Below, piece after piece: positions 17,185-25,798 of a DNA stretch of 48,162 bases (position 1 is its first letter; each line of letters begins with the position of its first letter). A model generated the notes under the pieces. The model was given only the letters and a program-made list of their open reading frames with translations, was not told where the DNA came from and ran no database searches. Origin of the DNA: an uncultured Actinomycetes bacterium (lineage in GTDB: Bacteria; Actinomycetota; Coriobacteriia; Coriobacteriales; Atopobiaceae). Both the position numbers and the translations under genes were made by a program. The stretch spans positions 1 through 48,162 of the forward strand of contig ONMP01000027.1 in NCBI GenBank assembly GCA_900318935.1, written 5' to 3'.

Positions 17185-18357
17185 TAGTTAGGCACCTGAT
17201 TACCGTCCGGGCCCTCCTGTATCGTTGTTGTCGCCAAACAAGACAACGGACAGGAGAGCCCATGTACGAGAGTGTACTACAGGACGCACTGCGGCTGCCC
17301 CGGCAGCTGAAGGAGGAGCTGGTCGCCGCGCTGAAGGCGGCGATCTTCGAGGAGATGGCCGCACGGCCCGAGGGGGAGCCGTCCAGGTGCCCGAGGTGCG
17401 GGCACACCCACGTCGTCTCCAAGGGGCGCGACCGAGACGGCGGCAGGAGGTGGCTGTGCCGCGGGTGCGGCAGGACGTTCTCGGCCAAGACCTCCGGCGT
17501 GCTCGCGCTCTCCAGGCTCGGCCCGGAGACCTGGTCGGAGTACGTGGAGGGCATGGTCGAGGGACTCCCCCTCAGGAAGCTGGCCGAGAGGTGCGGCGTG
17601 TGCCTGAAGACGTCGTGGTACATGCGCATGCGGGTGTGCTCGGTGATGGGGTCGAGGCTCGCCCCCTTCCGCTGCTCTCCGGGCACCAGCGTGCAGATCG
17701 ACGAGAAGTACCCGAACGAGTCGCTCAGCGGCAACCGCGACCGCGCTCGGGTGAGGATGCCCCGCGAGCCCCACGCCAACGGCCACGGAGTGACCAAGCG
17801 GGGCCTATCCAAGCTGAAGGCCTGCGTGCTCACCGGCGTCAACGACCTCGGCGACTGCTTCTGCCGCCTCGTCGGGCGCGGGAGGGCCGGGTCCGAGCAG
17901 GTGAGGTCCGGGATCGAGGGCGTCCCGCTGGCCGGCGCCGTCGTGTCCACCGACGAGCTCAGCTCCTACGTGGCGCCGCTGTCGGCGGCGGGCGCGCTCG
18001 CGCACAACAGGTACAACTCGAAGCGCGCCGGCGAGGACGAGCTGGGGATGGTCAACGCCCTGCACTCGCGGCTCGAGGCGTTCCTGGCGCCCTTCAACGG
18101 GGTCTCGACGAGGAGGCTGCCCCTCTACCTCTCGTGGTTCTGCTGGGAGGAGCAGGCGAGGAGATCGGACGCCACCAGGCTCGGCATGCTGGCGCCGCAG
18201 GTCGCCAACGGGACCACCGAGCTGCGGATCCGCGCGATGTGGGACGAGCCGCAGCCGTTCTTCGACGAGTACTGGGGCGGCAGCGTCTGGGCCGACGAGG
18301 TGGATCTGGACGACCTTTACGAACCTGGGTTCGTGTCAACGGTGGTCTAACAGAGGT
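17161..18357 (+). mobile_element. IS1595-family insertion sequence, complete (1197 bp)
   Basis: Perfect 24-bp terminal inverted repeats (17161-17184 and 18334-18357) enclose one transposase gene. The element is flanked by the exact 8-bp direct repeat TTTTTGTA at 17153-17160 and 18358-18365. An 8-bp target duplication in A/T-rich DNA is the rule for the IS1595 family and agrees with the transposase motifs. Perfect ends and duplication mean a recent, probably active copy. It lies just after the hairpin of the mscL terminator, inside the T-tract. Confidence 0.92.
17262..18350 (+). CDS. IS1595-family transposase
   Basis: The protein has 362 aa from ATG 17262 (GGAGAG upstream). Residues ~43-75 form a zinc ribbon (RCPRCGHTHVVSKG, WLCRGCGRTF). 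A helix-turn-helix region (LPLRKLAERCGVCLKTSWYM) follows. The DDE catalytic core reads VQIDEKYPNES for the first Asp, VVSTDELSSYV for the second, and a C-terminal LHSRLEAFLAPFNGVSTRRL segment matching the IS1595 RNase-H-like domain. The stop codon TAA (18348-18350) lies inside the right inverted repeat. Nothing indicates disruption, so the protein should be functional. Confidence 0.9.
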   Translation: MYESVLQDALRLPRQLKEELVAALKAAIFEEMAARPEGEPSRCPRCGHTHVVSKGRDRDGGRRWLCRGCGRTFSAKTSGVLALSRLGPETWSEYVEGMVEGLPLRKLAERCGVCLKTSWYMRMRVCSVMGSRLAPFRCSPGTSVQIDEKYPNESLSGNRDRARVRMPREPHANGHGVTKRGLSKLKACVLTGVNDLGDCFCRLVGRGRAGSEQVRSGIEGVPLAGAVVSTDELSSYVAPLSAAGALAHNRYNSKRAGEDELGMVNALHSRLEAFLAPFNGVSTRRLPLYLSWFCWEEQARRSDATRLGMLAPQVANGTTELRIRAMWDEPQPFFDEYWGGSVWADEVDLDDLYEPGFVSTVV

Positions 18358-18365
18358 TTTTTGTA
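18334..18365 (+). repeat. IS right end: terminal inverted repeat plus target duplication
   Basis: The right inverted repeat (18334-18357) is the exact inverse of 17161-17184. TTTTTGTA at 18358-18365 is the right target-site copy. Confidence 0.9.
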
Positions 18366-18475
18366 AATGTGCTTTTGCCGCTATTCGCCGATAAGCACGA
18401 CTTCCCCACATGCCCCACACGTTTGCCTGTCACAATTGTGCAGCGTCAGAAGAATCGGACCAAAAGGGGATCACC

Positions 18476-20083
18476 ATGAGACTGTCAGACCGGTTCGTCG
18501 CAGCATGCGCCTCAATAGCGCTCATCACCTGCGGACTGATTCCTACGCCGGCTATCGCAGCTCCCGTAGACGAACTTGCCGCTGCGCGTCAGGAGCTCGA
18601 TGCGTACGGAAAGCAGCTTGCCGAGGTGCAGACCAAGCTTGTCAAGGGTGCGGACGAGCTCAATATCACCGAGTCGCAAATCGTCGAGCGTCAGCAAGAA
18701 GCTGACGAGACCAAGGAGCAGCTGACCCAGGCGCAGGCCCTCCTCGCAGAGCACATGCGCGAGAACTATCGTGCAGGCAGCGCCTCGCTCATCTCCGTAT
18801 TGCTCGAGGCGGAGACCGTCGAGGACCTCGTGAGCCGCGTTTATTATCTGGACAAGATAGCTGAGCGCAACGCCAACGAGATAACTGAAGTCCGCGACCT
18901 GCAAACCTCGCTCGAAACCCAGCTCACCGAGTTGGAGGAGCAGCGCGACGAACAGCAGCATATGCTTGAGGAGGCTGCGCAACATGCCGAGGAGTACAAC
19001 GACCGTATCGCAGAAGCGCAGTCCTACTACAACGACCTGAACGAAAAGGTCCAGCAGCAGCTCGCCGCAGAGGCGCAGGCAAACGCACGCAAGGCGCAGA
19101 GCAGCACCACCAACAAGAAGCCCACGAACGACTACGGTGTGATCACGGATGGCGTTCAGAACGCCATGGCCGCTATCACCGAGGAGAGAGTCGCGCCGCC
19201 CGCCACAACCAAGGACGATTCTGAGGCCAAGGCCGACGAGAACGCTGCGGCGAACGAGGAGACGCAGAAGGACGACGAGCAGGCCGCCAAGCCTTCCGAG
19301 ACGGTGTCTGAGGAGTCCCAGAACGACGAGCAGTCCACGGAGCCCGAAGAGAACGAGACGCAGGAGGAGGCCGCTGAACCGACTCCTGAACCAACGCCCG
19401 AGCCAGCTCCTGAGCCAGCGCCGACCGAGGATTCGACGGACGAGGTCAAAGAGCCAGAAGAGGGGACCGAGGAGGCACCCGCTCCTGAGCAAGAGCAGAA
19501 CGAGGAGGAGCCCGCTCCCGCAGCCGAAGAGCCAGAAGCGAAGCCCGAAGAGTCTTCTCAAAGTCCAGAGCAGAAGCCCGCAGAGGAAGACGAAGCTGAA
19601 GACAGCGAGGAAGAGCCGGCGCAGGAGAACGAGCCGGAGAAGGACCCCGAGCCCGAGCCTGAACCCAAGCCAGCTCCCGAGGAAAAGCAGGAAGAGCCAC
19701 AGCTGGCAGCAGGCCAAGGCAATGAGGGAGCTCGCAGCGACATCATCAGCATGGCCTACCAATACCTCGGCGTACCCTACGTGTGGGGCGGCAAGTCTCC
19801 CAGCGGCTTCGACTGCTCCGGACTCACCACGTACTGCTACGAGAACTGCGGTGTCGATGTGGGTGGCAACCGTACGACCTACCAGCTCATCGACTGGATT
19901 CAGTCGAGGGGCAACTGGAAGACGTCCATGGACGAGCTGCAGCCTGGCGACATGATATTCCCCTCAGCTGGACACACGGCAATCTACCTCGGCAACGGGC
20001 GCATGATCCACGCGCCACATGAGGGCGACGTAGTCCGCGAGGCTGACGTCTACGCCTTCTACGGCGGTGGATGGGCCGGTTAG
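18476..20083 (+). CDS. Secreted NlpC/P60 peptidoglycan endopeptidase with coiled coil and acidic spacer
   Basis: The protein has 535 aa from ATG 18476 (AAGGGGA upstream). It has a Sec signal peptide ending near AIAAPV. Residues ~35-220 form a long coiled coil (ELAAARQELDAYGKQLAEVQ onward) like those of CwlO/PcsB/RipA hydrolases. Residues ~230-410 are Glu/Pro/Ala-rich (repeats such as PEPTPEPAPEPAP). Residues ~420-535 are the NlpC/P60 domain with Cys447 (FDCSGL), His500 (GHTAIYLG) and His512 (MIHAPH). Such enzymes cleave the D-Glu/diamino-acid bond in stem peptides during cell separation and are controlled through the coiled coil. The insertion sequence upstream ends 118 bases before the start and may affect its expression. 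Confidence 0.9.
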   Translation: MRLSDRFVAACASIALITCGLIPTPAIAAPVDELAAARQELDAYGKQLAEVQTKLVKGADELNITESQIVERQQEADETKEQLTQAQALLAEHMRENYRAGSASLISVLLEAETVEDLVSRVYYLDKIAERNANEITEVRDLQTSLETQLTELEEQRDEQQHMLEEAAQHAEEYNDRIAEAQSYYNDLNEKVQQQLAAEAQANARKAQSSTTNKKPTNDYGVITDGVQNAMAAITEERVAPPATTKDDSEAKADENAAANEETQKDDEQAAKPSETVSEESQNDEQSTEPEENETQEEAAEPTPEPTPEPAPEPAPTEDSTDEVKEPEEGTEEAPAPEQEQNEEEPAPAAEEPEAKPEESSQSPEQKPAEEDEAEDSEEEPAQENEPEKDPEPEPEPKPAPEEKQEEPQLAAGQGNEGARSDIISMAYQYLGVPYVWGGKSPSGFDCSGLTTYCYENCGVDVGGNRTTYQLIDWIQSRGNWKTSMDELQPGDMIFPSAGHTAIYLGNGRMIHAPHEGDVVREADVYAFYGGGWAG

Positions 20084-20144
20084 GCTCCCGCACACCCTTA
20101 ACGAACCTCACAGCACAATAAACGCATCATCAAAGGAAGTCGAA

Positions 20145-20708
20145 ATGTCCCTAAAGGAACAGCCTTGGAGCCCATTCGTCATCTACGTCAACGTCTTCTA
20201 TGCGGTGCAGGAGGCCTACGACTCCGCACGGCGCAACTGGGAGCGTCCCGCCCCTGGCCTCGACGCCTTCTGTCGTGACGCCAATCCCTTCCTCTGGGAC
20301 GCCCATTCCTCTGCAGAGGAATGGGTGTACCAGAACTTTCTTGCCCGCTTCACCGAGCGCTTCATCGAGTCCGAGTGCACAGCCGCAGAGGGATACGAGT
20401 TCGCACGCACGTGGCTTGCCACCTTGGAAGGCGATGAATTTGGCACCGCCCTCGTGAGCTCTTTTCAGTCTGTCACTGACGAGCACGGCTTCATCGAGGC
20501 ATGCGAGCCGATAGCCCACCAGCTTGCCGCACGTGCCATGCGCCTCGAGCGCACGCCGCAGGACGAACCTGAGCCAGTCGTCGTCACGCCCAAGAAGACA
20601 CCAACCCCTGCCGACATCGAGGCCGTCATCGCGCTCCTCTCGCACGGCGACGAAAGCTTCGCGCGAGACCTTCGTTCGCGTCTTGCCACGGGCGAGGAGG
20701 ATTCGTGA
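20145..20708 (+). CDS. Hypothetical protein, first gene of a three-gene run
   Basis: The protein has 187 aa from ATG 20145, with AAAGGAAG upstream. It is soluble and rich in aromatic and acidic residues (PWSPFVIYVNVFYAVQEAYD, EEWVYQNFLARFTERFIESE). The C-terminal ~50 residues follow a Pro/Thr linker and look helical (DIEAVIALLSHGDESFARDL). No family was recognised. Its stop overlaps the start of the next gene by four bases (GTGA at 20705), so the two are translationally coupled. Confidence 0.75.
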   Translation: MSLKEQPWSPFVIYVNVFYAVQEAYDSARRNWERPAPGLDAFCRDANPFLWDAHSSAEEWVYQNFLARFTERFIESECTAAEGYEFARTWLATLEGDEFGTALVSSFQSVTDEHGFIEACEPIAHQLAARAMRLERTPQDEPEPVVVTPKKTPTPADIEAVIALLSHGDESFARDLRSRLATGEEDS

Positions 20709-21496
20709 GCCTGCGAGGGCTTCTTGACCGCCTCTTCATGCGGCCTCGCACGGTTAGACAAGAGACCATGTTTGGCACCGCCCGCATCTACGAGCGGTAC
20801 TGGGGCGAGCGAACAATCCGCGTACTCGACCTCAATGGCACCATGCAGTCGGCTACCTATCTCGACGACGGCTGGTGTGACCTGCCATTTCTCTACATGC
20901 GCCTCTACAACTGCCTATTCGAGGCGCGCCCTCAAACCAGCAACTTGCTCATGCTCGGCGGCGGCGGTTTCGCCTACCCCAAGCATGTGATAGCGCACCG
21001 CCCGAACGCGCGCATCGACGTCGTCGAGATAGACCCAGCCATCACGCGCATAGCCTACGAACACTTCTTTCTGGATCGGCTCATGCAAGAGTGGCATACG
21101 GAGGCTACGGGGCGCCTCAAAATCTACGAGACTGACGCCCTCACGTATCTGCAGTCGTGCATCGGCAAAGGCAAGCGCTACGACGCCATACTCAACGACC
21201 GCTTTGCACTTGACGTAGCCGACACCTCCCTCTTCGAGGCGGATGCCCTGCGTATCGTCGACTCCTGCCTCGTCCCCGGAGGCCTCTACATGGTCAACAT
21301 CATCTCCGCACTTCAAGGCGAGCTCGCAGAGCCTTTCTTTCAGCTGGTCGATGGTCTCGTCAGGGTCTTTAGCCATGTCTACGCAATCCCCTGCTATCGT
21401 GAACCCAACGACCAGCGTGACAACATAATCGTGGTAGCTTCGCAGCAAAGCGCGCAAATCAGCAGCGCCTTCGCCATCTATGAGGCGGTGGATTAA
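20705..21496 (+). CDS. Spermidine-synthase-like methyltransferase-fold protein
   Basis: The protein has 263 aa from GTG 20705. The Rossmann-type nucleotide-binding motif is NLLMLGGGGFAYPKH, followed by the acidic ribose-binding strand DVVEIDPAITRIA and DALTYLQSC. The fold is that of spermine/spermidine synthases. The catalytic aspartate region YDAILNDRFAL differs from the canonical DxxD of true SpeE, so polyamine synthesis is uncertain. No speD or speA lies nearby. It overlaps the upstream gene by four bases and the downstream gene by one, so it sits in a tight operon with the DUF2752 protein. It could also be a methyltransferase of unknown substrate. Confidence 0.75.
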   Translation: MSLRGLLDRLFMRPRTVRQETMFGTARIYERYWGERTIRVLDLNGTMQSATYLDDGWCDLPFLYMRLYNCLFEARPQTSNLLMLGGGGFAYPKHVIAHRPNARIDVVEIDPAITRIAYEHFFLDRLMQEWHTEATGRLKIYETDALTYLQSCIGKGKRYDAILNDRFALDVADTSLFEADALRIVDSCLVPGGLYMVNIISALQGELAEPFFQLVDGLVRVFSHVYAIPCYREPNDQRDNIIVVASQQSAQISSAFAIYEAVD

Positions 21497-21939
21497 TGCG
21501 TCTGCACCTACGAAGAAAGACTCGCCGTACGTTGCATGCGCTCCTCGTCTGCGGCCTCGCCATCGCAGTGCTACATACCACGGGCATCGGTTGTCCCATC
21601 AAGTTTATGACGGGCATCTCGTGCCCCGGCTGTGGGATGACGCGCGCCTGGCTTTCAGCCCTGTCGCTGCGCCCTGACCTTGCCCTTGCCTACCATCCCC
21701 TCTTTTGGAGCGTTCCTGAGCTCACCGGCATTGTGGCCTATCGGCGCCGAATCCCGCGAAAGCTCTTTCGTACGCTCATCTCTACGGCTATCGTCGCATT
21801 CGTGGCCGTTTGGGTCGTTCGCCTCGCCCTACACCACGATGCAGGCCTGCTTTTCTCCGACCTCCTCACCACTGACGTAGTCTCGATCGGCACGCCCAAA
21901 TGGCTCACCCTCATCCGCGCTCTCGTTGTGGGCGATTGA
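21496..21939 (+). CDS. DUF2752 membrane protein
   Basis: The protein has 147 aa; ATG 21496 overlaps the previous stop by one base. It carries the DUF2752 hallmark GCPIKFMTGISCPGCGMTRA followed by LALAYHPLFW, with about three predicted membrane helices. The CPxCGxTR motif is invariant in this family, whose function is unknown. It is the last gene of the overlapping run that starts at 20145. Confidence 0.88.
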   Translation: MRLHLRRKTRRTLHALLVCGLAIAVLHTTGIGCPIKFMTGISCPGCGMTRAWLSALSLRPDLALAYHPLFWSVPELTGIVAYRRRIPRKLFRTLISTAIVAFVAVWVVRLALHHDAGLLFSDLLTTDVVSIGTPKWLTLIRALVVGD

Positions 21940-22047
21940 GGAGACGAACTCCACCTTCCAACTCAATCTATTCATGGACTATACTCTTCGGATACATACA
22001 CATTCTAAGGACAGGTTCAATCGCAGGACGACACCAGAGGAGGTAGC

Positions 22048-22749
22048 ATGTTTTGTCCACACTGCGGTACGTCGCTTCCCAACGGGACGCGTTTCTGCAC
22101 GGAATGCGGTACCAAGATTTACAACACCATACCTAACGACCAGCAAAACCCTGAGCCCTCCGTCTCATATGGGAACGGGCAGACGGATTGGCAACAGCCG
22201 GCATACGGCGCGCAAGGCCCCACCCCTCCCGACGCGGAGGCGTACGAGAGCTACCGTTCCCAACCCTACACGCAAGCTACGGTGGATCAGTCGGCTTACG
22301 ACCCCTCGGCACAATCTGGCAACGTATCCAACGCTGGCATGGGGCCTCTTGACACCTCCCGCGACATTCTGATGTATGTCCTGCTTTCGCTGGTAACCTG
22401 CGGCATCTATGGCTTCTGGTATGTCTATCGCATGGCACAGGACGCAAACGTGCTCTGCGAGGGAGACGGACAGGAGACCACAGGCTTGGGCCTCTTCATC
22501 CTTCTGAGCCTCGTTACCTGCGGCATATACTCCTACTACTGGCAATACCAGCTTGCCAATCGCCTCCAGACAAACGCCCCACGCTATGGCATCACACTTC
22601 AGGAGGGTGGTTCCGACGTTCTGTTGTGGCTGTTGCTTGGATACGTCAGCTGCGGCATCTGCTCTTTCATCGGCACGAACATCATCTTGAAAAACATGAA
22701 CACGCTCTGCGAGGCTTACAACCGCATCAATGGCTACGAGTTCGCATAG
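22048..22749 (+). CDS. Zinc-ribbon DUF4234 membrane protein
   Basis: The protein has 233 aa; AGGAGG lies five bases before ATG 22048. Residues 1-25 are a zinc ribbon (MFCPHCGTSLPNGTRFCTECG). Residues ~30-105 are a Gln/Tyr/Pro-rich linker. Residues ~110-233 contain two DUF4234 units (DILMYVLLSLVTCGIYGFWY and LGLFILLSLVTCGIYSYYWQ) plus a third, related VSCGIC helix. It is a membrane protein with a cytosolic ribbon; function unknown. Confidence 0.88.
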   Translation: MFCPHCGTSLPNGTRFCTECGTKIYNTIPNDQQNPEPSVSYGNGQTDWQQPAYGAQGPTPPDAEAYESYRSQPYTQATVDQSAYDPSAQSGNVSNAGMGPLDTSRDILMYVLLSLVTCGIYGFWYVYRMAQDANVLCEGDGQETTGLGLFILLSLVTCGIYSYYWQYQLANRLQTNAPRYGITLQEGGSDVLLWLLLGYVSCGICSFIGTNIILKNMNTLCEAYNRINGYEFA

Positions 22750-22761
22750 AGGAATAAAAAG

Positions 22762-23241
22762 ATGATTATTCGAAGGGCATTGCCACAGGATCTCTCCGGC
22801 ATCGAGGACCTGCTCTCACAGGTTCTGGAGATACACCACGCAGGCAGGCCGGATCTCTTTAAGCCCGGAGCGCGCAAATACGCGGGAGAGCAGCTTCTAG
22901 AGATTATCACCGACGATGAGCGCCCTGTCTTTGTGGCTATCGACGAGACCGAACTCGCAGGCCCCGTCCTCGGCTACGCATTCTGCATTCACCAGCATCA
23001 TCCTGACGACAACATCCTTGCCGACGTCCACACCCTCTATATAGACGACCTGTGTGTAGACGAGCAAGCACGCGCCAGGCACATCGGCACCAAGCTTTAC
23101 AATTATGTGATTGACTACGCTCGCGAGAAGGGATGCCACAACGTCACGCTCAATGTCTGGGCCTGCAACGAAGGGGCACTTCGCTTCTACGAGCACCTCG
23201 GTCTCAAACCGCAGAAATACTGCTTAGAGCGCATTCTCTAG
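22762..23241 (+). CDS. GNAT-family N-acetyltransferase
   Basis: The protein has 159 aa, with AGAGGAA upstream of ATG 22762. The start (MIIRRALPQDLSGIEDLLSQ) and the acetyl-CoA pyrophosphate loop CVDEQARARHIGTKLYNYVI match the GNAT fold, as do the C-terminal strand NVTLNVWACNEGALRFYEHL and GLKPQKY. The substrate cannot be told. It lies 12 bases after the DUF4234 gene and is probably co-transcribed with it and with the CapA-like gene 36 bases downstream. Confidence 0.88.
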   Translation: MIIRRALPQDLSGIEDLLSQVLEIHHAGRPDLFKPGARKYAGEQLLEIITDDERPVFVAIDETELAGPVLGYAFCIHQHHPDDNILADVHTLYIDDLCVDEQARARHIGTKLYNYVIDYAREKGCHNVTLNVWACNEGALRFYEHLGLKPQKYCLERIL

Positions 23242-23277
23242 GACCTTATTCGACCGCCGAATTGGAAAGGAACACAC

Positions 23278-24690
23278 GTGGCCGAACCAAACCCCAAACA
23301 TCTCGCTTCGGACTCACCTGCACGCAAACACCCCATCGCCATTATCCTCGCCTGCGTACTGGTCGTCGCGGGCCTTGTCGTGGCCGAGACCTATGCAACG
23401 CCCTATCTCAGCGCCTTCTATCAACAAGTTCTCGGTAACGCTCAGACGGCTTCTACTACGCAGGGCACGAGCAGCCAAGCAACGAGCGCTACCGATACGC
23501 CCACCGAACAGACCACGACCGACCAGACAACTGTCGAGGGAGAGGGCGAGGCGGTCGAAGAACCCGCCCCAGAGCCAGAGCCTCCGGCACAGCCCGTGAC
23601 CATCGAAGCCATGATGATTGGCGACGTCCTCATGCATGACCGCCTCGTGTACAGCGGCGCCCGCGATGACGGCAGCTTCAACTACGACTTCCTCTTTGAG
23701 CACATCAAGCCTTACATCGACGCCGCCGAGATTCGTATGCTCAACCAGGAGACCGTCATGGGCCTGCCCGAGGCCGGCTACTCCATGACCAACGGCGGGA
23801 TGGGACCCATCATGAACTCCCCAACTGCCCTTGCCGACTCGGAGATGCGCTTTGGGTTCAACTTCATCCTCAACGCCCACAATCACGTCTTTGACCAAGG
23901 CTACGACGGCCTGGCGCACGAGATGGACTACTGGAAGCAGAACTATCCCACCGTGCCTATTCTCGGCGTTGACAACCCACACCGTGCCGAGGGCGACATA
24001 TCGCAGAACCTCGTCGACAACGTCTGCCTCTACGAGAAGGACGGGTTCAAGATCGCGTTCCTCAACCATACCTACGACACCAACGAGCACCCCAACTACG
24101 AGACCGACAGCAAGTTCTGCTCGTACATGACCGAGGAAAAGGTGCGCGCTGACGTGCAGAAGGCCCGTGACGCTGGAGTCGACCTCATCGTCGCTTGCCC
24201 GCACTGGGGACAGCAGTACACGACCGAGACCTCCGAAGAGGAAAATGTTTTCTCGAAGCTCTACACCGATCTGGGCGTGGACCTCATCTTTGGCTGTCAT
24301 CCCCACATCCTGCAGCGCTGCGAGATGCTGCGCAACGCCCAGGGACACAAGACCGTGTGCTTCTACTCGATGGGCAACTACGTGGCAAGCCTCATGAGTC
24401 CTGAGTGCCTCATCGGCGGCATCGCACGTGCCACCTTCGTCAAAGAAGCCGATGGCACGGCGCACGTCGCGGCCGCAAGCCTCGTGCCTACCGTCATCTG
24501 CAACACGGACGGACCCAACATGACGGCCTTCCCCATCCTCGACTACACCTGGGACATCGCCGCGATGAACGACAGCGGCATGACGCCTGACGGTGCGCAA
24601 GCTTGGTGCTCCGAGGTGTTTGGGCCGAACTACGACCCCGCCACGGGCGTCTACACGCAGGACATGAACGCCGAAGGTCGCCTAGTTTAG
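23278..24690 (+). CDS. CapA-family (poly-gamma-glutamate synthesis-type) protein, membrane-anchored
   Basis: The 470-aa protein begins at GTG 23278, eight bases after GGAAAGGAA. A membrane anchor lies near residues 20-40 (IAIILACVLVVAGLVVAETY), followed by a Thr/Gln/Glu/Pro spacer to ~105. The rest is a CapA/PgsA metallophosphatase-like domain: MIGDVLMHDRLVYSGA, LNAHNHVFDQG, ACPHWGQQYT and FGCHPHILQRCE. Family members act outside the membrane, in capsule or polyglutamate export or as general surface phosphoesterases. No pgsB or pgsC lies nearby, so a polyglutamate role is not supported. Confidence 0.85.
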   Translation: MAEPNPKHLASDSPARKHPIAIILACVLVVAGLVVAETYATPYLSAFYQQVLGNAQTASTTQGTSSQATSATDTPTEQTTTDQTTVEGEGEAVEEPAPEPEPPAQPVTIEAMMIGDVLMHDRLVYSGARDDGSFNYDFLFEHIKPYIDAAEIRMLNQETVMGLPEAGYSMTNGGMGPIMNSPTALADSEMRFGFNFILNAHNHVFDQGYDGLAHEMDYWKQNYPTVPILGVDNPHRAEGDISQNLVDNVCLYEKDGFKIAFLNHTYDTNEHPNYETDSKFCSYMTEEKVRADVQKARDAGVDLIVACPHWGQQYTTETSEEENVFSKLYTDLGVDLIFGCHPHILQRCEMLRNAQGHKTVCFYSMGNYVASLMSPECLIGGIARATFVKEADGTAHVAAASLVPTVICNTDGPNMTAFPILDYTWDIAAMNDSGMTPDGAQAWCSEVFGPNYDPATGVYTQDMNAEGRLV

Positions 24691-24694
24691 GTTG

Positions 24695-24739
24695 AATGGG
24701 GACGGAGGAGTTTGTCCGCGGACAAACTCCTCCCCCATT
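24695..24739. repeat. Perfect 30-bp palindrome with outer arms
   Basis: The interval 24704-24733 is a perfect palindrome with the half GGAGGAGTTTGTCCG. The outer bases AATGGG (24695-24700) and CCCATT (24734-24739) extend it. It lies in the gap between the convergent CapA-like and phosphate-transporter genes and could form a hairpin in either transcript. Confidence 0.7.
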
Positions 24740-24752
24740 GTCCGCGCAAACG

Positions 24753-24782
24753 AAAAAGGAGCTCCCTGGGGAGCTCCTTTTC
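24753..24782. terminator. Bidirectional intrinsic terminator between convergent genes
   Basis: AAAAAGGAGCTCC, a short CTGG loop and the inverse segment GGAGCTCCTTTT form a strong stem with A and T tracts on the two sides. It can serve both the CapA-like gene and the leftward transporter gene. Confidence 0.85.
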
Positions 24783-24805
24783 GCATGCTTCGAAGAATTC
24801 CAAGC

Positions 24806-25798
24806 TCAGACGATTAGTCCGATCACGAAAGCGCAAATACCGCCGAGAACTATGGTAATCGGCAAGGTAGTGAACCACGCGCGCACGATGCTGCCTGCCA
24901 TACCCCACCGCACGCGCTTGGCGCCACGAGCGCTACCCGCGCCCATGATGGCGGTGTTGATGACCTGCGTGGTGCTAACGGGAGCACCAAGCGCTGTCAT
25001 GGTCTCAATCGCAAGGCCTGAGGAGACCTGCGCCACAAATCCAATCGAGGGATCGAGCTTGGTCACGCCGTTGCCGACCGTCTTCATGATGCGCTGCCCG
25101 CCGATGGAAGTGCCAAGCGCCATGCAGGCTGCGCAGGCGACCTTCACCCAGAACGGCACGCCAGAATCAGGAGCAAGTTCTCCGCTCGTCACGAGGGCAA
25201 GCGTGATGATACCCATGGTCTTTTGCGCGTCGTTGTTGCCGTGGCTGTACGACATGAACGCCGACGAGAGGATCTGCAACCGGTGAAATAGACCGTTGGC
25301 CTTCTTTGGCGTCCAATCGGCAAAGAACTCGTACACGATCTTCATGAAAAAGTACCCCAGCACGAGACCAATCAGGGGCGACGTAAAGAGAGGCACGATG
25401 ACCTTCATGGCCACGCCCTCCCACAGGATGTTCCCCGTGTTTCCGCTAAAGACAATCGTCGCACCGATGAGACTGCCGATGAGCGCGTGCGAAGAACTTG
25501 ACGGGATGCCCTGCCACCACGTGAAGAGGTCCCAGATGATGGCGCCGAGCAGGGCAGCAAGTATCACGTAGAGCTCGAGCTGTACGCTCACGATGCCCTT
25601 GGCAATCGTCATGGCGACGCTCTCGCTGGTCAAAGCGCCGATGAAGTTCATCACCGCGCTCATGAGGATGGCCGCACGCACCGGAAGCGCGCGCGTATAG
25701 ACCGTAGTCGCGATGGCGTTGGCCGTATCGTGGAAACCGTTGATGAACTCAAACACGAAGGCCGAGACAAGCACCGCGAGCAGAAGAGCACTAAGCAT
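24806..25798 (-). CDS. PiT-family inorganic phosphate transporter
   Basis: The protein has 330 aa. The first PiT signature is FEFINGFHDTANAIATTVYT, and its C-terminal inverted repeat reads GTSIGGQRIMKTVG with GAPVSTTQV. About ten membrane helices are evident. PiT proteins import phosphate, or divalent metal-phosphate, driven by cation gradients. ATG 25798 lies inside the last codons of the DUF47 gene (8-base overlap), so translation is coupled, the usual arrangement for this pair. Confidence 0.92.
   Translation of the reverse strand: MLSALLLAVLVSAFVFEFINGFHDTANAIATTVYTRALPVRAAILMSAVMNFIGALTSESVAMTIAKGIVSVQLELYVILAALLGAIIWDLFTWWQGIPSSSSHALIGSLIGATIVFSGNTGNILWEGVAMKVIVPLFTSPLIGLVLGYFFMKIVYEFFADWTPKKANGLFHRLQILSSAFMSYSHGNNDAQKTMGIITLALVTSGELAPDSGVPFWVKVACAACMALGTSIGGQRIMKTVGNGVTKLDPSIGFVAQVSSGLAIETMTALGAPVSTTQVINTAIMGAGSARGAKRVRWGMAGSIVRAWFTTLPITIVLGGICAFVIGLIV

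Noticed and set aside
17225..18394. Second long plus-strand frame overlapping the transposase
   Set aside because: It is Arg/Ala/Gly-rich with no zinc ribbon or DDE motifs; the +1 frame carries all transposase signatures.
18512..19762. Leu-rich 416-codon open frame opposite the NlpC/P60 gene
   Set aside because: It mirrors Glu/Gln-rich coding sequence on the other strand; the plus-strand gene has a signal peptide and catalytic domain.
23314..24600. 428-codon open frame opposite the CapA-like gene
   Set aside because: It is antisense to a well-supported gene, with Val/His-rich composition and no domain.
23278..24690. Poly-gamma-glutamate capsule operon
   Set aside because: Only the CapA-like gene is present; no ligase (PgsB) or PgsC is adjacent.
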